Below, one piece after another: positions 17,024 through 25,575 of a stretch of 51,196 nucleotides of DNA. Within the stretch, counting starts at the first letter, position 1. Every line of letters starts with the position of its first letter. Both the position numbers and the translations under genes were made by a program. Location of the stretch: NCBI GenBank assembly GCA_002840985.1, contig PHDM01000004.1, positions 1-51,196 of the forward strand, in the 5' to 3' direction. This DNA comes from Bacteroidetes bacterium HGW-Bacteroidetes-17. Lineage in GTDB: Bacteria > Bacteroidota > Bacteroidia > Bacteroidales > GCA-2711565. The notes under the pieces were generated by a model. It saw only the letters and a list, made by a program, of their open reading frames with translations, did not search any database and was not told the origin of the DNA.

Positions 17024-18889
17024 TCACTTAATTCCTAACTCCGTTTGAAACTGTTTCAACGTTTCCAACACATTCGATTTTACATGAATGAAATGTTGAA
17101 TGCCTTTCGTTTTCAAATCTTCGATAATTTCTTTTGGGTATCCGGCTACCACTACAATTGCATCTTCAACAAGATTTTTTACTGATGGTGCCAATTCTGC
17201 ATATTCTTCATCCGAACTGCAAACTACGATGATGTCGGCTTCAGCTTCTTTAGCGGCTCTAACACCTTCTTCGGCTGATTTAAAACCATTGGTATCCATC
17301 ACCTCAAAACCTGCACATGCGAAGAAATTGCTTGCAAAAGTAGCCCTTGCTTTGCGCATACCAACATTTCCATAAGTAAGCATAAATGCCATGGGACGCT
17401 TATTCTCTCTGGCAAACAGATCTGTTTTATAACGTAAGGCATCAAAAGCCTGAGCACCCCGATAAGGTTTTAGGGTCTTCATCCTTGATTTTTGAGAACT
17501 AAAATCAGCGGCTTCAAAAATTTCATCATCCAGATTCAATTCCAGTTTTTCATTGAAATTCGGGAATTGGTTGGTTCCCAGAAAAATTTCCCTGCGATTT
17601 GCAATATCCTGATCTCGTTTTTGAGCCGTTGCATAAATAGTATCCTGCACAAAACCGGCTTTCAAGGCTTCGATAAAGCCGCCTTTATCCTCCGTTGCCA
17701 GAAAAATCTTCCAGGCTTCCTCTGCAATAGAAGCAGTTAAAGTTTCAATATAGTAAGAACCTGCGGCAGGATCTGCTACTTTATCCAAATAGGATTCTTC
17801 CTTTAATAACAATTGTTGGTTCCGTGCAATGCGTTCACCAAATTCACCGGGAGTTTGAAAGGATTCGTCAAACGCATTAACAGTTAATGAATCTGTACCT
17901 CCAATTACCGACGACATTGCTTCTGTAGTCGTTCGGAGCATATTTACATAAGGATCATAAACGGTTTTATTCCAGGAGGAAGTGGTTGAGTGGACAAACA
18001 TCTGAGCAACTGCCAAATCTTTTGGGTTATAGGCAGCCACCATTTTTGCCCACAACATCCTTGCTGCCCGAATTTTTGCAATTTCCATGAAATAATTACC
18101 TCCTACTGCAAAATCAAATCTTATTTTTGGAGCAAGTTCATTGATTGAGATTCCTTTTTCTGTAAGTTGATTCAAATACTCTGCAGCGGTAGCCAATGAA
18201 AAACCCAATTCTTCAACAGTTGTAGCCCCGGAGTTATGAAAAATACTACCATGAACAACCAATGTTCTGAACTTGGGCAACTCATTGGTTAATTCCATGA
18301 TTTTTTTTGCTTCACGCAAATCGGCACTCATGCCCGTCAAAACCATTTCAGTTAATGGATTGTAGGTAATTGATCCCTTCACTTCCTTTAAATTTGCCTT
18401 CTTTTCTTTTAGGGCCGCGATGAAATTCATCAGAACCTCATCGAAATGAGAACCACAAACGAGGTTTATTTCTACAACATCAGGAATTATTCCGATAAGC
18501 AAAGCACGGAATTCTTTAACCGATAAAATTTCTGTAAGGATAAACCCGATTGATTCTACCCCTCTTCCGAGCACAAACAATGCTTTTTCGTTGGCCTCTT
18601 TTATGTCGTCGACAATAATATCCTGACGTACTAACCAGTTATTATTATTGGTCGAATTACCTCTTACATAAGGAAATTCACCCGGGTAAGAACCCATATG
18701 CTGAATATTTTCAAGGTCCTCGGCACGATAATACGGTTTTACCTTAATTCCTTCATTGGTATTCCACACGAGCTTTTTATCGTAATCAGCTCCTTTTAGG
18801 TCTTTAATGATGATGTCTTCCCATTCGGAGGTTGATACAGGAGGAAATTCCTGAAATAATTTTTTGGAATTTGTTTCTTTTGAATTCAT
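17024..18889 (-). CDS. mutA: Methylmalonyl-CoA mutase, small subunit
   Basis: A 621-residue subunit that pairs with MutB. It matches the mutase barrel (GSYPGEFPYVRGNS near residue 70, [38 protein letters not shown]) and ends in a degenerate B12-like domain. That domain has no DxHxxG motif, as expected of a small subunit that does not bind the cofactor. Length is typical. A good Bacteroidota promoter stands about 55 bases upstream and probably drives the whole mutA, four-helix gene, mutB unit. Confidence 0.95.
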   Translation of the reverse strand: MNSKETNSKKLFQEFPPVSTSEWEDIIIKDLKGADYDKKLVWNTNEGIKVKPYYRAEDLENIQHMGSYPGEFPYVRGNSTNNNNWLVRQDIIVDDIKEANEKALFVLGRGVESIGFILTEILSVKEFRALLIGIIPDVVEINLVCGSHFDEVLMNFIAALKEKKANLKEVKGSITYNPLTEMVLTGMSADLREAKKIMELTNELPKFRTLVVHGSIFHNSGATTVEELGFSLATAAEYLNQLTEKGISINELAPKIRFDFAVGGNYFMEIAKIRAARMLWAKMVAAYNPKDLAVAQMFVHSTTSSWNKTVYDPYVNMLRTTTEAMSSVIGGTDSLTVNAFDESFQTPGEFGERIARNQQLLLKEESYLDKVADPAAGSYYIETLTASIAEEAWKIFLATEDKGGFIEALKAGFVQDTIYATAQKRDQDIANRREIFLGTNQFPNFNEKLELNLDDEIFEAADFSSQKSRMKTLKPYRGAQAFDALRYKTDLFARENKRPMAFMLTYGNVGMRKARATFASNFFACAGFEVMDTNGFKSAEEGVRAAKEAEADIIVVCSSDEEYAELAPSVKNLVEDAIVVVAGYPKEIIEDLKTKGIQHFIHVKSNVLETLKQFQTELGIK

Positions 18890-18942
18890 ATTTTTTAGTT
18901 CACAATTCTTTAATAATATGTTGTTTCCGTCAAAAATGGCTG

Positions 18943-18975
18943 CAAAGTTACAATAAAATATTTCCTTAAATCAAA
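18943..18975 (-). promoter_or_regulatory. Promoter of the mut operon
   Basis: On the minus strand TTTG (complement of 18972-18975), a 21-base spacer and TAACTTTG (complement of 18943-18950) match the Bacteroidota consensus. The -7 box is 53 bases before the mutA start. Confidence 0.6.
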
Positions 18976-19064
18976 ATGCAGCCAAAATATTGTTAATTAT
19001 TTCACAATGATTTTTATCATCTTATATGAATAAAGAATTGTTTTAAATTCGCCATGTATTAAAA

Positions 19065-19562
19065 ATGACAATTATGAAAAAACAAATTTCTCTCACTTTA
19101 ATCTTTATTTTGGCAATTTTATTTGCGCAGGCACAAACTGAAAAAGTTTATGATGAAAATGCGGATGCTGCTGCCGACATCAAGAAAGCCGTTGATATGG
19201 CAAAACAAGAAAACAAACATGTATTAATCGTTATTGGAGGTAATTGGTGCCCATGGTGCTTGCGTTTGAATAAAATGATTCATGAAGATCCGGAGATAGA
19301 ATCTGCTCTTTATGATAATTATGTGGTGGTTAAAGTGAACTACGATAAGGAACATACCAATATGCCCGTGTTGTCGAAATTAGATTTTCCTCAAAGATTA
19401 GGGTTTCCGGTTATTGTAATTTTGAATCAGGATGGGCAAAGAATCCATACCCAAAATTCAGCTTATCTTGAGCTTGAAAAATCATACGACAAAAAGAAAT
19501 TGATTGGGTTTTTCAACGACTGGACCGTTGCGAAATTGGATGCTTCCAATTATATTAATTAA
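19065..19562 (+). CDS. Exported thioredoxin-like protein (CPWC)
   Basis: A 165-residue protein with a signal peptide (to about residue 24, LFAQAQ) and a thioredoxin-fold domain. The redox motif is GGNWCPWCLRLNKMI, with Cys-Pro-Trp-Cys around residue 65, and the cis-proline region is RLGFPVIVILNQDG. It is probably a periplasmic disulfide reductase or thiol-based chaperone. Two starts are possible: ATG 19065 or ATG 19074, the latter giving the cleaner signal peptide MKKQISLTL. It is divergent from mutA and has no operon partner. Confidence 0.88.
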   Translation: MTIMKKQISLTLIFILAILFAQAQTEKVYDENADAAADIKKAVDMAKQENKHVLIVIGGNWCPWCLRLNKMIHEDPEIESALYDNYVVVKVNYDKEHTNMPVLSKLDFPQRLGFPVIVILNQDGQRIHTQNSAYLELEKSYDKKKLIGFFNDWTVAKLDASNYIN

Positions 19563-19626
19563 CGTGAGTTTGATATAAGAAAACATTAAAATACAGACTT
19601 CCTATGTCATAAGCGTTTTAATAAAT

Positions 19627-19686
19627 TAAGATATAAGACGTTAGACTTAGATATTAGACAAAGAAGGTTTTTGGTCTAACTTCTTA
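19627..19686. repeat. Inverted repeat resembling the ends of the four-helix cassette
   Basis: The sequence at 19627-19646 matches the right end of the cassette in mut (complement of 17002-17021) at 17 of 20 positions. Its inner 13 bases (19634-19646) pair with 19674-19686 with one mismatch, around a 27-base loop. It could be a gene-less relative of the cassette. No other content is seen in the 19563-19773 gap. Confidence 0.4.
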
Positions 19687-19773
19687 TTAGCTCAAACGGC
19701 TAAATTTCAGACATACTGAAACAGTTTCATGAGAAATGCATAGATAGAACTGAGGTTAAATGAATATTTCTTT

Positions 19774-20490
19774 TTATTCGTTTACATTAAGTTTATCCAA
19801 TAAATTTTCCTTGAAGGTGATGCCAATAGGCAAAAATTCATCGCCAACTTTTACCTGATTGCCTTCAATAAAACTGATATATTTTAATGAAACGATATAG
19901 GATTTATGTATTTGGATAAATTCAGAGGCAGGGAGCATTTCCACAATTTTCTTTAGGGTTTGATGGCTAACGATAACTTTATGAATCGTCACCACTTTTA
20001 AATAATCTCCATTGGATTGAATGTACTTGATTTCATTTAAATTAACCTTAAAAATTCGCTTATCAGATTTTATCAGTAAAAAATCAGTGTCAGATTTTTG
20101 ATTATCAGAAGTTTGATTTAATCGTTCGATAGCTTTATTCACAGCCTTCACAAACCTTTCAAAACTGAATGGTTTGAGTAAATAATCTGTAGCATCCAAA
20201 TCGAAGCCTTCTACGGCATATTGAGGATAAGCGGTTGTAAAAATAACGAGTGGCGGATTCTCTAAGGATTTAATCAGGCTGATTCCTGAAAGTTTTGGCA
20301 TATTGATATCCAAAAACATCAATTCAACACTTTCCTGTTTAAGCACTTTAAGTGTTTCAAAAGCATCACGACATTTTGCGACCAACTTCAATCCGGGAAA
20401 ATCAGAGATGTAAGATTCCAAAGTTTCAAGTGCCAATGGCTCATCATCTACGATAATACACCTTACGAATATTTTGGTTTTGTTCATCAA
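19774..20490 (-). CDS. LytTR-family response regulator
   Basis: A 238-residue regulator. The receiver domain (residues 10-125) has the acidic pair in CIIVDDEP, the phosphoacceptor aspartate in MFLDINMPKLSG, the TTAYPQYA switch and the LLKPF lysine. Residues about 140-236 form a LytTR DNA-binding domain (YIQSNGDYLKVVT, EFIQIHKSYIVSLKYI). It begins inside the 3' end of the kinase gene with a 47-base overlap. The receiver core starts at residue 11, so a later start is impossible; translation is probably coupled. It likely activates unlinked genes. Confidence 0.93.
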   Translation of the reverse strand: MMNKTKIFVRCIIVDDEPLALETLESYISDFPGLKLVAKCRDAFETLKVLKQESVELMFLDINMPKLSGISLIKSLENPPLVIFTTAYPQYAVEGFDLDATDYLLKPFSFERFVKAVNKAIERLNQTSDNQKSDTDFLLIKSDKRIFKVNLNEIKYIQSNGDYLKVVTIHKVIVSHQTLKKIVEMLPASEFIQIHKSYIVSLKYISFIEGNQVKVGDEFLPIGITFKENLLDKLNVNE

Positions 20491-21538
20491 GCACTAATTT
20501 AAGATTAATTTGAAATACTTCACCTTCATCCACAATATCCAACTTATATTTATCAGAATATAAAATATCAAGCCTGCGAATCACATTGGCAAGTCCAATT
20601 CCATGGCTACCTTCCTCATCTTTGCTTTTGCCTTTATTGTTTTCTGCAAAAAAGAGCAATTCATTCCCTTTGTTTTTTAACTCAAACCGGGCGAAGGTAT
20701 TCCCCGTATTTCCTTTAACACCATGTTTAAAACTATTTTCGAAAAATGGCAATAATATGAGAGGCGCAATATTTAACTTATCATTTTCCAAATCTACGTC
20801 AAGTTTAATCTCCGATCGTTCGTCGATACGCAATTTTTGAAGTTCTACAAAGTTATTCAGGAATTGGATTTCAGCCGATAGTTTTACATAATCAGCCTTG
20901 GTTTCGTAGAGAACATAGCGCATCATTTCCGAAAGAACAAGAATAGATTTGGATGTTTTGGGCGAAGCTTGTCTGGATAAAGCATGGATATTATTCAAAC
21001 TATTAAATAAAAAATGAGGATTTATCTGAGATTTTAAAGCTTCCAACTCGGCTTTATTTTTCTCCTGCTGCGAAACGGCAATCAGTTTTTCCGCTTCTGC
21101 AAGTTTAAACCATGATTTCGACAATTTTAGCAAAGTACTTATCGACACATAAACCAAATGAAATTTTATTAGGTCAATAAAATCGTAGTATGAAATAAAA
21201 TAATAACCAGGTAAGATATAATCAACGATCCTTTCAAAAATCAAATTGTTAACAAATGCTGCCAATACGATTGTTCCGGTAAAAACACTCATTGCAGAAT
21301 TGTAAGATCGCTTTTTCAAAAAAATAGTAATCCCTAACCACAAATTAGCATAAACACTTAAAACTAAACTTGTGTGGAAGATGCCTGTATAGATATAATC
21401 AATTGAAGTCGGGGTATCGCCAAGCTTGAATATATTCAATAAAACATAGAAAGAAACAGCCCAAAAGGCGAAATGCTGAAACCACCTTTTGGGAAGTATG
21501 AATACAACAATATTTGTTATAACCGATGAATAAGTCAT
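20444..21538 (-). CDS. LytS-type sensor histidine kinase
   Basis: A 364-residue membrane kinase. The N-terminal half (to about residue 140) holds four hydrophobic segments. A short coiled linker (AEAEKLIAVSQQEKNKAELEALKSQ) leads to the His_kinase motif INPHFLFNSLNNIHALS, with the phosphorylated histidine at about residue 174. The ATPase part has the N box NSFKHGV and a G box HGIGLANVIRRL. No extracellular sensor domain is present, so the signal is probably sensed in the membrane or through a partner. The upstream lipoprotein gene, 6 bases away, is a candidate partner. Confidence 0.92.
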   Translation of the reverse strand: MTYSSVITNIVVFILPKRWFQHFAFWAVSFYVLLNIFKLGDTPTSIDYIYTGIFHTSLVLSVYANLWLGITIFLKKRSYNSAMSVFTGTIVLAAFVNNLIFERIVDYILPGYYFISYYDFIDLIKFHLVYVSISTLLKLSKSWFKLAEAEKLIAVSQQEKNKAELEALKSQINPHFLFNSLNNIHALSRQASPKTSKSILVLSEMMRYVLYETKADYVKLSAEIQFLNNFVELQKLRIDERSEIKLDVDLENDKLNIAPLILLPFFENSFKHGVKGNTGNTFARFELKNKGNELLFFAENNKGKSKDEEGSHGIGLANVIRRLDILYSDKYKLDIVDEGEVFQINLKLVLDEQNQNIRKVYYRR

Positions 21539-21544
21539 TCGCTT

Positions 21545-22138
21545 TTATTTAACTGAATTTAAAATTTCTGGTTTATGAAATGCACCTTCAGAATCAGCAT
21601 ATTTAATGATAAATTTTTGAAGCTCCTTGGTAGAAGAAGTTAAAATGATTTTGTTCTCATCCACCACTTCATGCGAAATACGGATCTTATTTTCCTTAAA
21701 CAAATTATCGAGCCAATCGGGATTCATTTGATAAACATGAAGCTGATTATTTTCGATCTTTAGTTTCAGGAACGTATGTGCAAGAACCAGATGAACAGAA
21801 AGCAGTGTGGTCAAATCATCCAATTGTTCATTATCCGCCGGGTATAAATCAATAAAATAATTGCCCTCGAGTTTAATCACGTTGGCCTCGAAAAATGCAA
21901 TACTGGGCTGTGGCTTTTGCTCTCCCTCTTTTTTGCTTTCAGTATATTTTAAAATATAACTTGGTTCGTCTTTAACCTTTTTAAATTCCCAGGTATCATT
22001 TGACTCCGACAACCATTTGCCTTCAAGTATATCAAGTGTGATTCTATCTTTCTTAAAATACAAGGGGTGAAGAGATTGGATACATCCGGACAGGAACAAT
22101 ACAATTACAATCGTAATCGCGAAAATTTTTCTTTTCAT
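21545..22138 (-). CDS. Lipoprotein of unknown function, first gene of the LytS/LytTR operon
   Basis: A 197-residue lipoprotein: the signal sequence ends in the lipobox FLSGC with Cys19, then IQSLHPLYFKKD. The mature part is a beta-rich domain opening LEGKWLSESNDTWEFKKV, a pattern suggestive of a lipocalin-like fold, with no catalytic motif. I do not recognise a named family. It ends 6 bases before the kinase gene, so lipoprotein, kinase and regulator form one operon. A role in sensing envelope state for this kinase is inferred from position only. Confidence 0.75.
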   Translation of the reverse strand: MKRKIFAITIVIVLFLSGCIQSLHPLYFKKDRITLDILEGKWLSESNDTWEFKKVKDEPSYILKYTESKKEGEQKPQPSIAFFEANVIKLEGNYFIDLYPADNEQLDDLTTLLSVHLVLAHTFLKLKIENNQLHVYQMNPDWLDNLFKENKIRISHEVVDENKIILTSSTKELQKFIIKYADSEGAFHKPEILNSVK

Positions 22139-22162
22139 AACTTTTAAATTTAAAATTAATTA

Positions 22163-22375
22163 ATGATATCGCAAAGAAAAACCGATATGAATCAATGGAC
22201 AAATTTTTTCGATGAAGAGCTAATATCGGCAGATAAAATATTATTTGCTCTGGATTTCACAATGAAGGATGACCATAATCCTTCAATACTGTACAGCAAT
22301 GCAGAAAGCTATGTATTCGACAAAACATTTCAATATGTAACAGATTTTCATAAACAACATCCAAAATTGGATTGA
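22163..22375 (+). CDS. Small hypothetical protein
   Basis: An open frame of 70 codons; an internal ATG at 22187 would give 62 residues (MNQWTNFFDEELISADKILFALDFTMKDD...). The composition looks protein-like (acidic, mixed hydrophobics, no low complexity), but I recognise no family and see no ribosome binding site. It is divergent from the lipoprotein gene by 24 bases and followed by a repeat-rich gap. It may be a real small gene, or the remnant of a larger one broken by the repeats. Confidence 0.35.
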   Translation: MISQRKTDMNQWTNFFDEELISADKILFALDFTMKDDHNPSILYSNAESYVFDKTFQYVTDFHKQHPKLD

Positions 22376-22459
22376 TGGTTGTTCGGTTGAAATCGATTTA
22401 GCTTCGCTGAGTTGTGTTTTTATGACAGTTTAATCGAAATTTGTAATTCCGATTAGCAC

Positions 22460-22545
22460 GAGAAGTCAAAACCCGGAATGAGAGAAGTCAAAAACCTTAA
22501 TGAGAGAAGTCAAAACCCAGAACGAGAGAAGTCAAAATTAATGGT
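22460..22545. repeat. 22-base tandem repeat, four copies
   Basis: Units starting with GAGAAGTCAAAA begin at 22460, 22482, 22504 and 22526, exactly 22 bases apart. The first 12 bases are constant and the rest varies slightly; the last unit is partial. There is no spacer, so this is not a CRISPR array. The period is not a multiple of three and no open frame uses it. Confidence 0.8.
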
Positions 22546-22566
22546 TACTCAAAAGCAATGTTTTTG

Positions 22567-22599
22567 GGATGGTTTCCCGACTTTATCGGAACGCCATCC
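22567..22599. repeat. GGATGG hairpin, upstream copy
   Basis: GGATGG (22567-22572) pairs with CCATCC (22594-22599), with an inner CCGA/TCGG pairing. It shares TTGGGATGGTTTCCC with the hairpin at 22800. Confidence 0.5.
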
Positions 22600-22606
22600 T
22601 TTTCCT

Positions 22607-22790
22607 CACCAAAGGCGGATAAACGTCGAGAAGGGTCACTTCGAGCCCGTCGAGAAGTCATTTTACCCTTTCCCTCACTTTCAGTTCTCGACTGGCTCGA
22701 ACTGACTATATTATGAGTTTTAGTATAAGACATAAAGTCGAGTTCACTTCGAGCTTTCGCAAAAGTCGAATAAATATCGTAGGGTGTCGA
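22607..22790. repeat. Dispersed TCGA-rich repeat, copy 3 (compound)
   Basis: The left part (22607-22631) is the complement of 10201-10225 with one difference. Further right, CAGTTCTCGACTGGCTCGAACTG (about 22682-22704) is the same closing unit seen near 10230 and 14325. GTCGAG/CTTCGAG motifs continue to about 22790. Several copies appear to be fused here. Confidence 0.6.
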
Positions 22791-22799
22791 AGGGTTCTT

Positions 22800-22829
22800 G
22801 GGATGGTTTCCCAAATGGGAATCCATCCC
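22800..22829. terminator. Strong hairpin at the S9 peptidase 3' side
   Basis: GGGATGGTTTCCC (22800-22812) pairs with GGGAATCCATCCC (22817-22829) in 12 of 13 positions around a four-base loop. It lies 50 bases past the S9 peptidase stop. The flanks are not strongly T-rich leftward, so termination is plausible but not certain. Confidence 0.45.
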
Positions 22830-22878
22830 TTTCTCTCATTATGTGATAGGATTCATTTATTTTCCTGAATCAAATTCA

Positions 22879-25005
22879 TTATTTGCCTGGAGTTAAATTA
22901 TCCAACCAAAATTGCTTTTGTAAATTCATGGAATGAACTCTTTTATTTCCGCCCCAACCATGTCGTCCGTTAGGGTACAGCATGAACTGGAAATCTTTTT
23001 TAAGTTCGGTTAAAGTATCAACAAACTGAATAATATTTTGCATATGCACATTGTCGTCCATGGTTCCGTGAATCATAAATAATTTACCTTTTAAGCGATC
23101 GGCGTAATTATTGACATTTCCTGCTTCGTACAATTCCTTATTTTTTTCAAGCGTGCCCATATAACGTTCGGTATAAACATTGTCGTACAATCGCCAATCA
23201 ATAACTGCAGAACTACCAAAACCATGCGTAAAGTAATCCGAACCTTTGGTCAAGGCAATTGCGGTCATGTAGCCACCGTAACTTCCACCGGTAATGCCAA
23301 TTTTTGTTTCATCAACAAAACCTTGTGCGATCAACCATTTTACTGCCACAATATAATCCTGAATATCGATGGTTCCCAAATGACCGTAAAACTCATTCAA
23401 CCCTTTTTTGCCAAAATGCCCCGAACCCCGATGGTCAACAGCAAAACGGATAATTCCATTTTCTGTCAGGTAATTTTCTTGCGGATTGGTGTATCGATCG
23501 TTCACATTTTTACTGTCCGGACCCCCATAAATTTGGAATACAACTCCGTATTTTTTTTCAGGATCAAATCCTTCGGGAAGTACCCACCAGGCAGGCATGT
23601 CAAAACCATCGGGATTTGGGATGGTGAATATTTCAACTTTAGCTATTTCTCCTTTGGCAGGATCAGCACCTTTATCAGCGCCAAGAAAACGTATAAATTT
23701 CCCTTCAGCTTTGAATAATTCTCTTCGGGTAGGCGTGCTAATATTACTATAGGTGTCGATAAAATATTGATTGTTTGGCGAAATCATGGCACGGTGAGTA
23801 CCAGCTTCTTTGGTCAATTGCATTAATTTGCTTCCATCCATATTTACACTGAAAAGATGATTCTCAATTGATTTTTCGCCTGTACCCATGAAATAAACTA
23901 CTCCCTTTTTCTCATCAACATTTTCAATACCATTTACCCTCCAATTTACATTTGTTATTTGATGAACGAGTTTCCCCTCTAAGTTGTAATGATATAAATT
24001 GTTCCATCCACTTTTATCGCTTCTTATAATAAAACCCGATCCATCTTTTAAAGAATACAAATCGGTATGAAACTCGATATATTTTTCTTGTTTTTCGTTG
24101 TAGATTTCTTTCTTTTCGCCACTAGCCAGATCTGCTATATAAATTTTCAAATTGTTCTGCTCACGGTTATGGGTTTGATAAAAGAATTTCTTTGAATCAT
24201 TGGTCCAGACAGGAAATGCAATGTATTTATCTTCATCACAATTACAATCGAACCAGGTAAGTTTTTTAGTTTCCAGATCAATAACTCCTAATTTTACTCC
24301 GGGGTTTGAATCTCCAACTTTTGGATAACGGGTAAGTTCCAGTTCGCCATGAATTCCATCTGCACGATATAGCGGAAACATCGGAACTTTAGTATCATCG
24401 AATCTAAGAAATGCAATTTTTTTGCTATCGGGCGACCACCAAAATGCCTGATGCGCGGTAGCTCTTCCCAAAATTTCCTCCATATAAACCCATGATGAAT
24501 ATCCATTGTATATAACGTCAGTTGCATCATTTGTTAGTCGATGTTCCAACCCTGTTTCAATATCTATATAATATAGATCATGATCGCGGGTAAAAGCAAT
24601 TCTGTTTTCATCAGGAGAAAACTCCGGGGTTACCTCTGCTGATGGATTGTCGGTTAGTGCTTTAAATTTATTTTTAATCCGGGAATAATAATATAGATTA
24701 TTATCCTTAATCAATGCGACACTGTTATAGTCTTCGGTAGTTATCGCAGCACGATCTAAAGTAAAGCCTTCAGGAAGATTCTTTTTAACAATATCTTCAT
24801 AACTTAAATCTTCAAATAATACAGATTTGCCGGATTTAGCATTTACTTTGTACACTTTTGAAACCTTGGCTTCCGTTTTTAATTCCAAATAATTTTCGTC
24901 ATCCAGCCATTTTAAAATCCGAGGCAGTTCGAGCTGCTGGGCATTTGAAAAATTCGAGATCATTAAAAAGAAAAAGGTTGCGAACAATAAAATAATTCGT
25001 TTCAT
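22879..25005 (-). CDS. S9-family serine peptidase (dipeptidyl-peptidase IV-like)
   Basis: A 708-residue exported peptidase with a signal peptide (residues 1-22, FSNAQQ). Residues about 30-450 are the DPP-IV beta-propeller, including the family signature SSWVYMEEILGRATAHQAFWWSPD with the paired glutamate that holds the substrate N-terminus. The C-terminal alpha/beta-hydrolase has the nucleophile serine in GITGGSYGGYMT, the aspartate in HGTMDDNVH and the histidine in NGRHGWGG. It should remove X-Pro dipeptides in the periplasm. It is a single gene, 209 bases from the cupin gene upstream. Confidence 0.94.
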   Translation of the reverse strand: MKRIILLFATFFFLMISNFSNAQQLELPRILKWLDDENYLELKTEAKVSKVYKVNAKSGKSVLFEDLSYEDIVKKNLPEGFTLDRAAITTEDYNSVALIKDNNLYYYSRIKNKFKALTDNPSAEVTPEFSPDENRIAFTRDHDLYYIDIETGLEHRLTNDATDVIYNGYSSWVYMEEILGRATAHQAFWWSPDSKKIAFLRFDDTKVPMFPLYRADGIHGELELTRYPKVGDSNPGVKLGVIDLETKKLTWFDCNCDEDKYIAFPVWTNDSKKFFYQTHNREQNNLKIYIADLASGEKKEIYNEKQEKYIEFHTDLYSLKDGSGFIIRSDKSGWNNLYHYNLEGKLVHQITNVNWRVNGIENVDEKKGVVYFMGTGEKSIENHLFSVNMDGSKLMQLTKEAGTHRAMISPNNQYFIDTYSNISTPTRRELFKAEGKFIRFLGADKGADPAKGEIAKVEIFTIPNPDGFDMPAWWVLPEGFDPEKKYGVVFQIYGGPDSKNVNDRYTNPQENYLTENGIIRFAVDHRGSGHFGKKGLNEFYGHLGTIDIQDYIVAVKWLIAQGFVDETKIGITGGSYGGYMTAIALTKGSDYFTHGFGSSAVIDWRLYDNVYTERYMGTLEKNKELYEAGNVNNYADRLKGKLFMIHGTMDDNVHMQNIIQFVDTLTELKKDFQFMLYPNGRHGWGGNKRVHSMNLQKQFWLDNLTPGK

Positions 25006-25214
25006 GTGTTAGTTTTTTAAATTTTTATTAAATCGGTCACATGGAATACGCCATGAAATAATCATTCTCAGTTTATATGGAATTTTATATCTCATGGCTA
25101 TTTCATAGGGTTTTGTTTTAATTTGAAAGTAAATTTAGAAATTAAGATTTAGGCACAGGTATAGTTTTGCAAACAATCTACGAAAGCATTGAATTGAAAT
25201 ACAAAACAGCAAAT

Positions 25215-25574
25215 TTACTCATCCCTGTGAACCGTGTCCGGGGAGAAAGCAGGCAAACAAACGGCAATGTATTCAGCTCCTTCGATGGGTGTTGAATACT
25301 GCACCCACTCTCCTTTTTCAATGACGATGGCCGATCCGGCCTTTACTTCGTAATTTTTGATTTTAGTTTTAACATTGAGTATCCCTTTTAAAACCACGGT
25401 GTATTCGTCAAACTCCGGAGTTTGTCCGGGTTCTACCCAACCTTGCGGGCTTTGCATCCGGGCTATACTTATGTCCTTAGTGTCGGAATTTACCCTGCCG
25501 ATAAACTCCTGAATGATTTTTGGTTTGTTGCCTGCGGCTTCAATTATTGTTGGAGCCTTTATTAGTTTTGCCAT
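25215..25574 (-). CDS. Small cupin-domain protein
   Basis: A 119-residue single-domain cupin. The first motif is seen in PGQTPEFDEYTVVLKGILNV and the second in VKAGSAIVIEKGEWVQYSTP. The first motif lacks the usual two histidines, so metal binding is doubtful and a binding or structural role may be more likely than catalysis. The stop of the YfcC transporter gene is one base before this start, so the two are certainly co-transcribed and probably translationally coupled, which points to a ligand or metabolite shared with the transporter. Confidence 0.85.
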   Translation of the reverse strand: MAKLIKAPTIIEAAGNKPKIIQEFIGRVNSDTKDISIARMQSPQGWVEPGQTPEFDEYTVVLKGILNVKTKIKNYEVKAGSAIVIEKGEWVQYSTPIEGAEYIAVCLPAFSPDTVHRDE

Positions 25575-25575
25575 A

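Larger units (their letters stand above)
22376..22878. other. Gene-free, repeat-rich stretch
   Basis: This gap carries a 22-base tandem array, two GGATGG hairpins and several copies of the TCGA-rich repeat, described separately. The open frame readable on the minus strand at 22545-22826 is made of these repeats and is not a gene. Confidence 0.7.

Noticed and set aside
22460-22545. Tandem repeats as a CRISPR array
   Set aside because: The units abut without spacers, the period is only 22 bases and no cas gene is near.
22545-22826. 93-codon minus-strand frame in the gap before the S9 peptidase
   Set aside because: It consists wholly of TCGA and GGATGG repeats and is rich in Arg/Ser from their composition.
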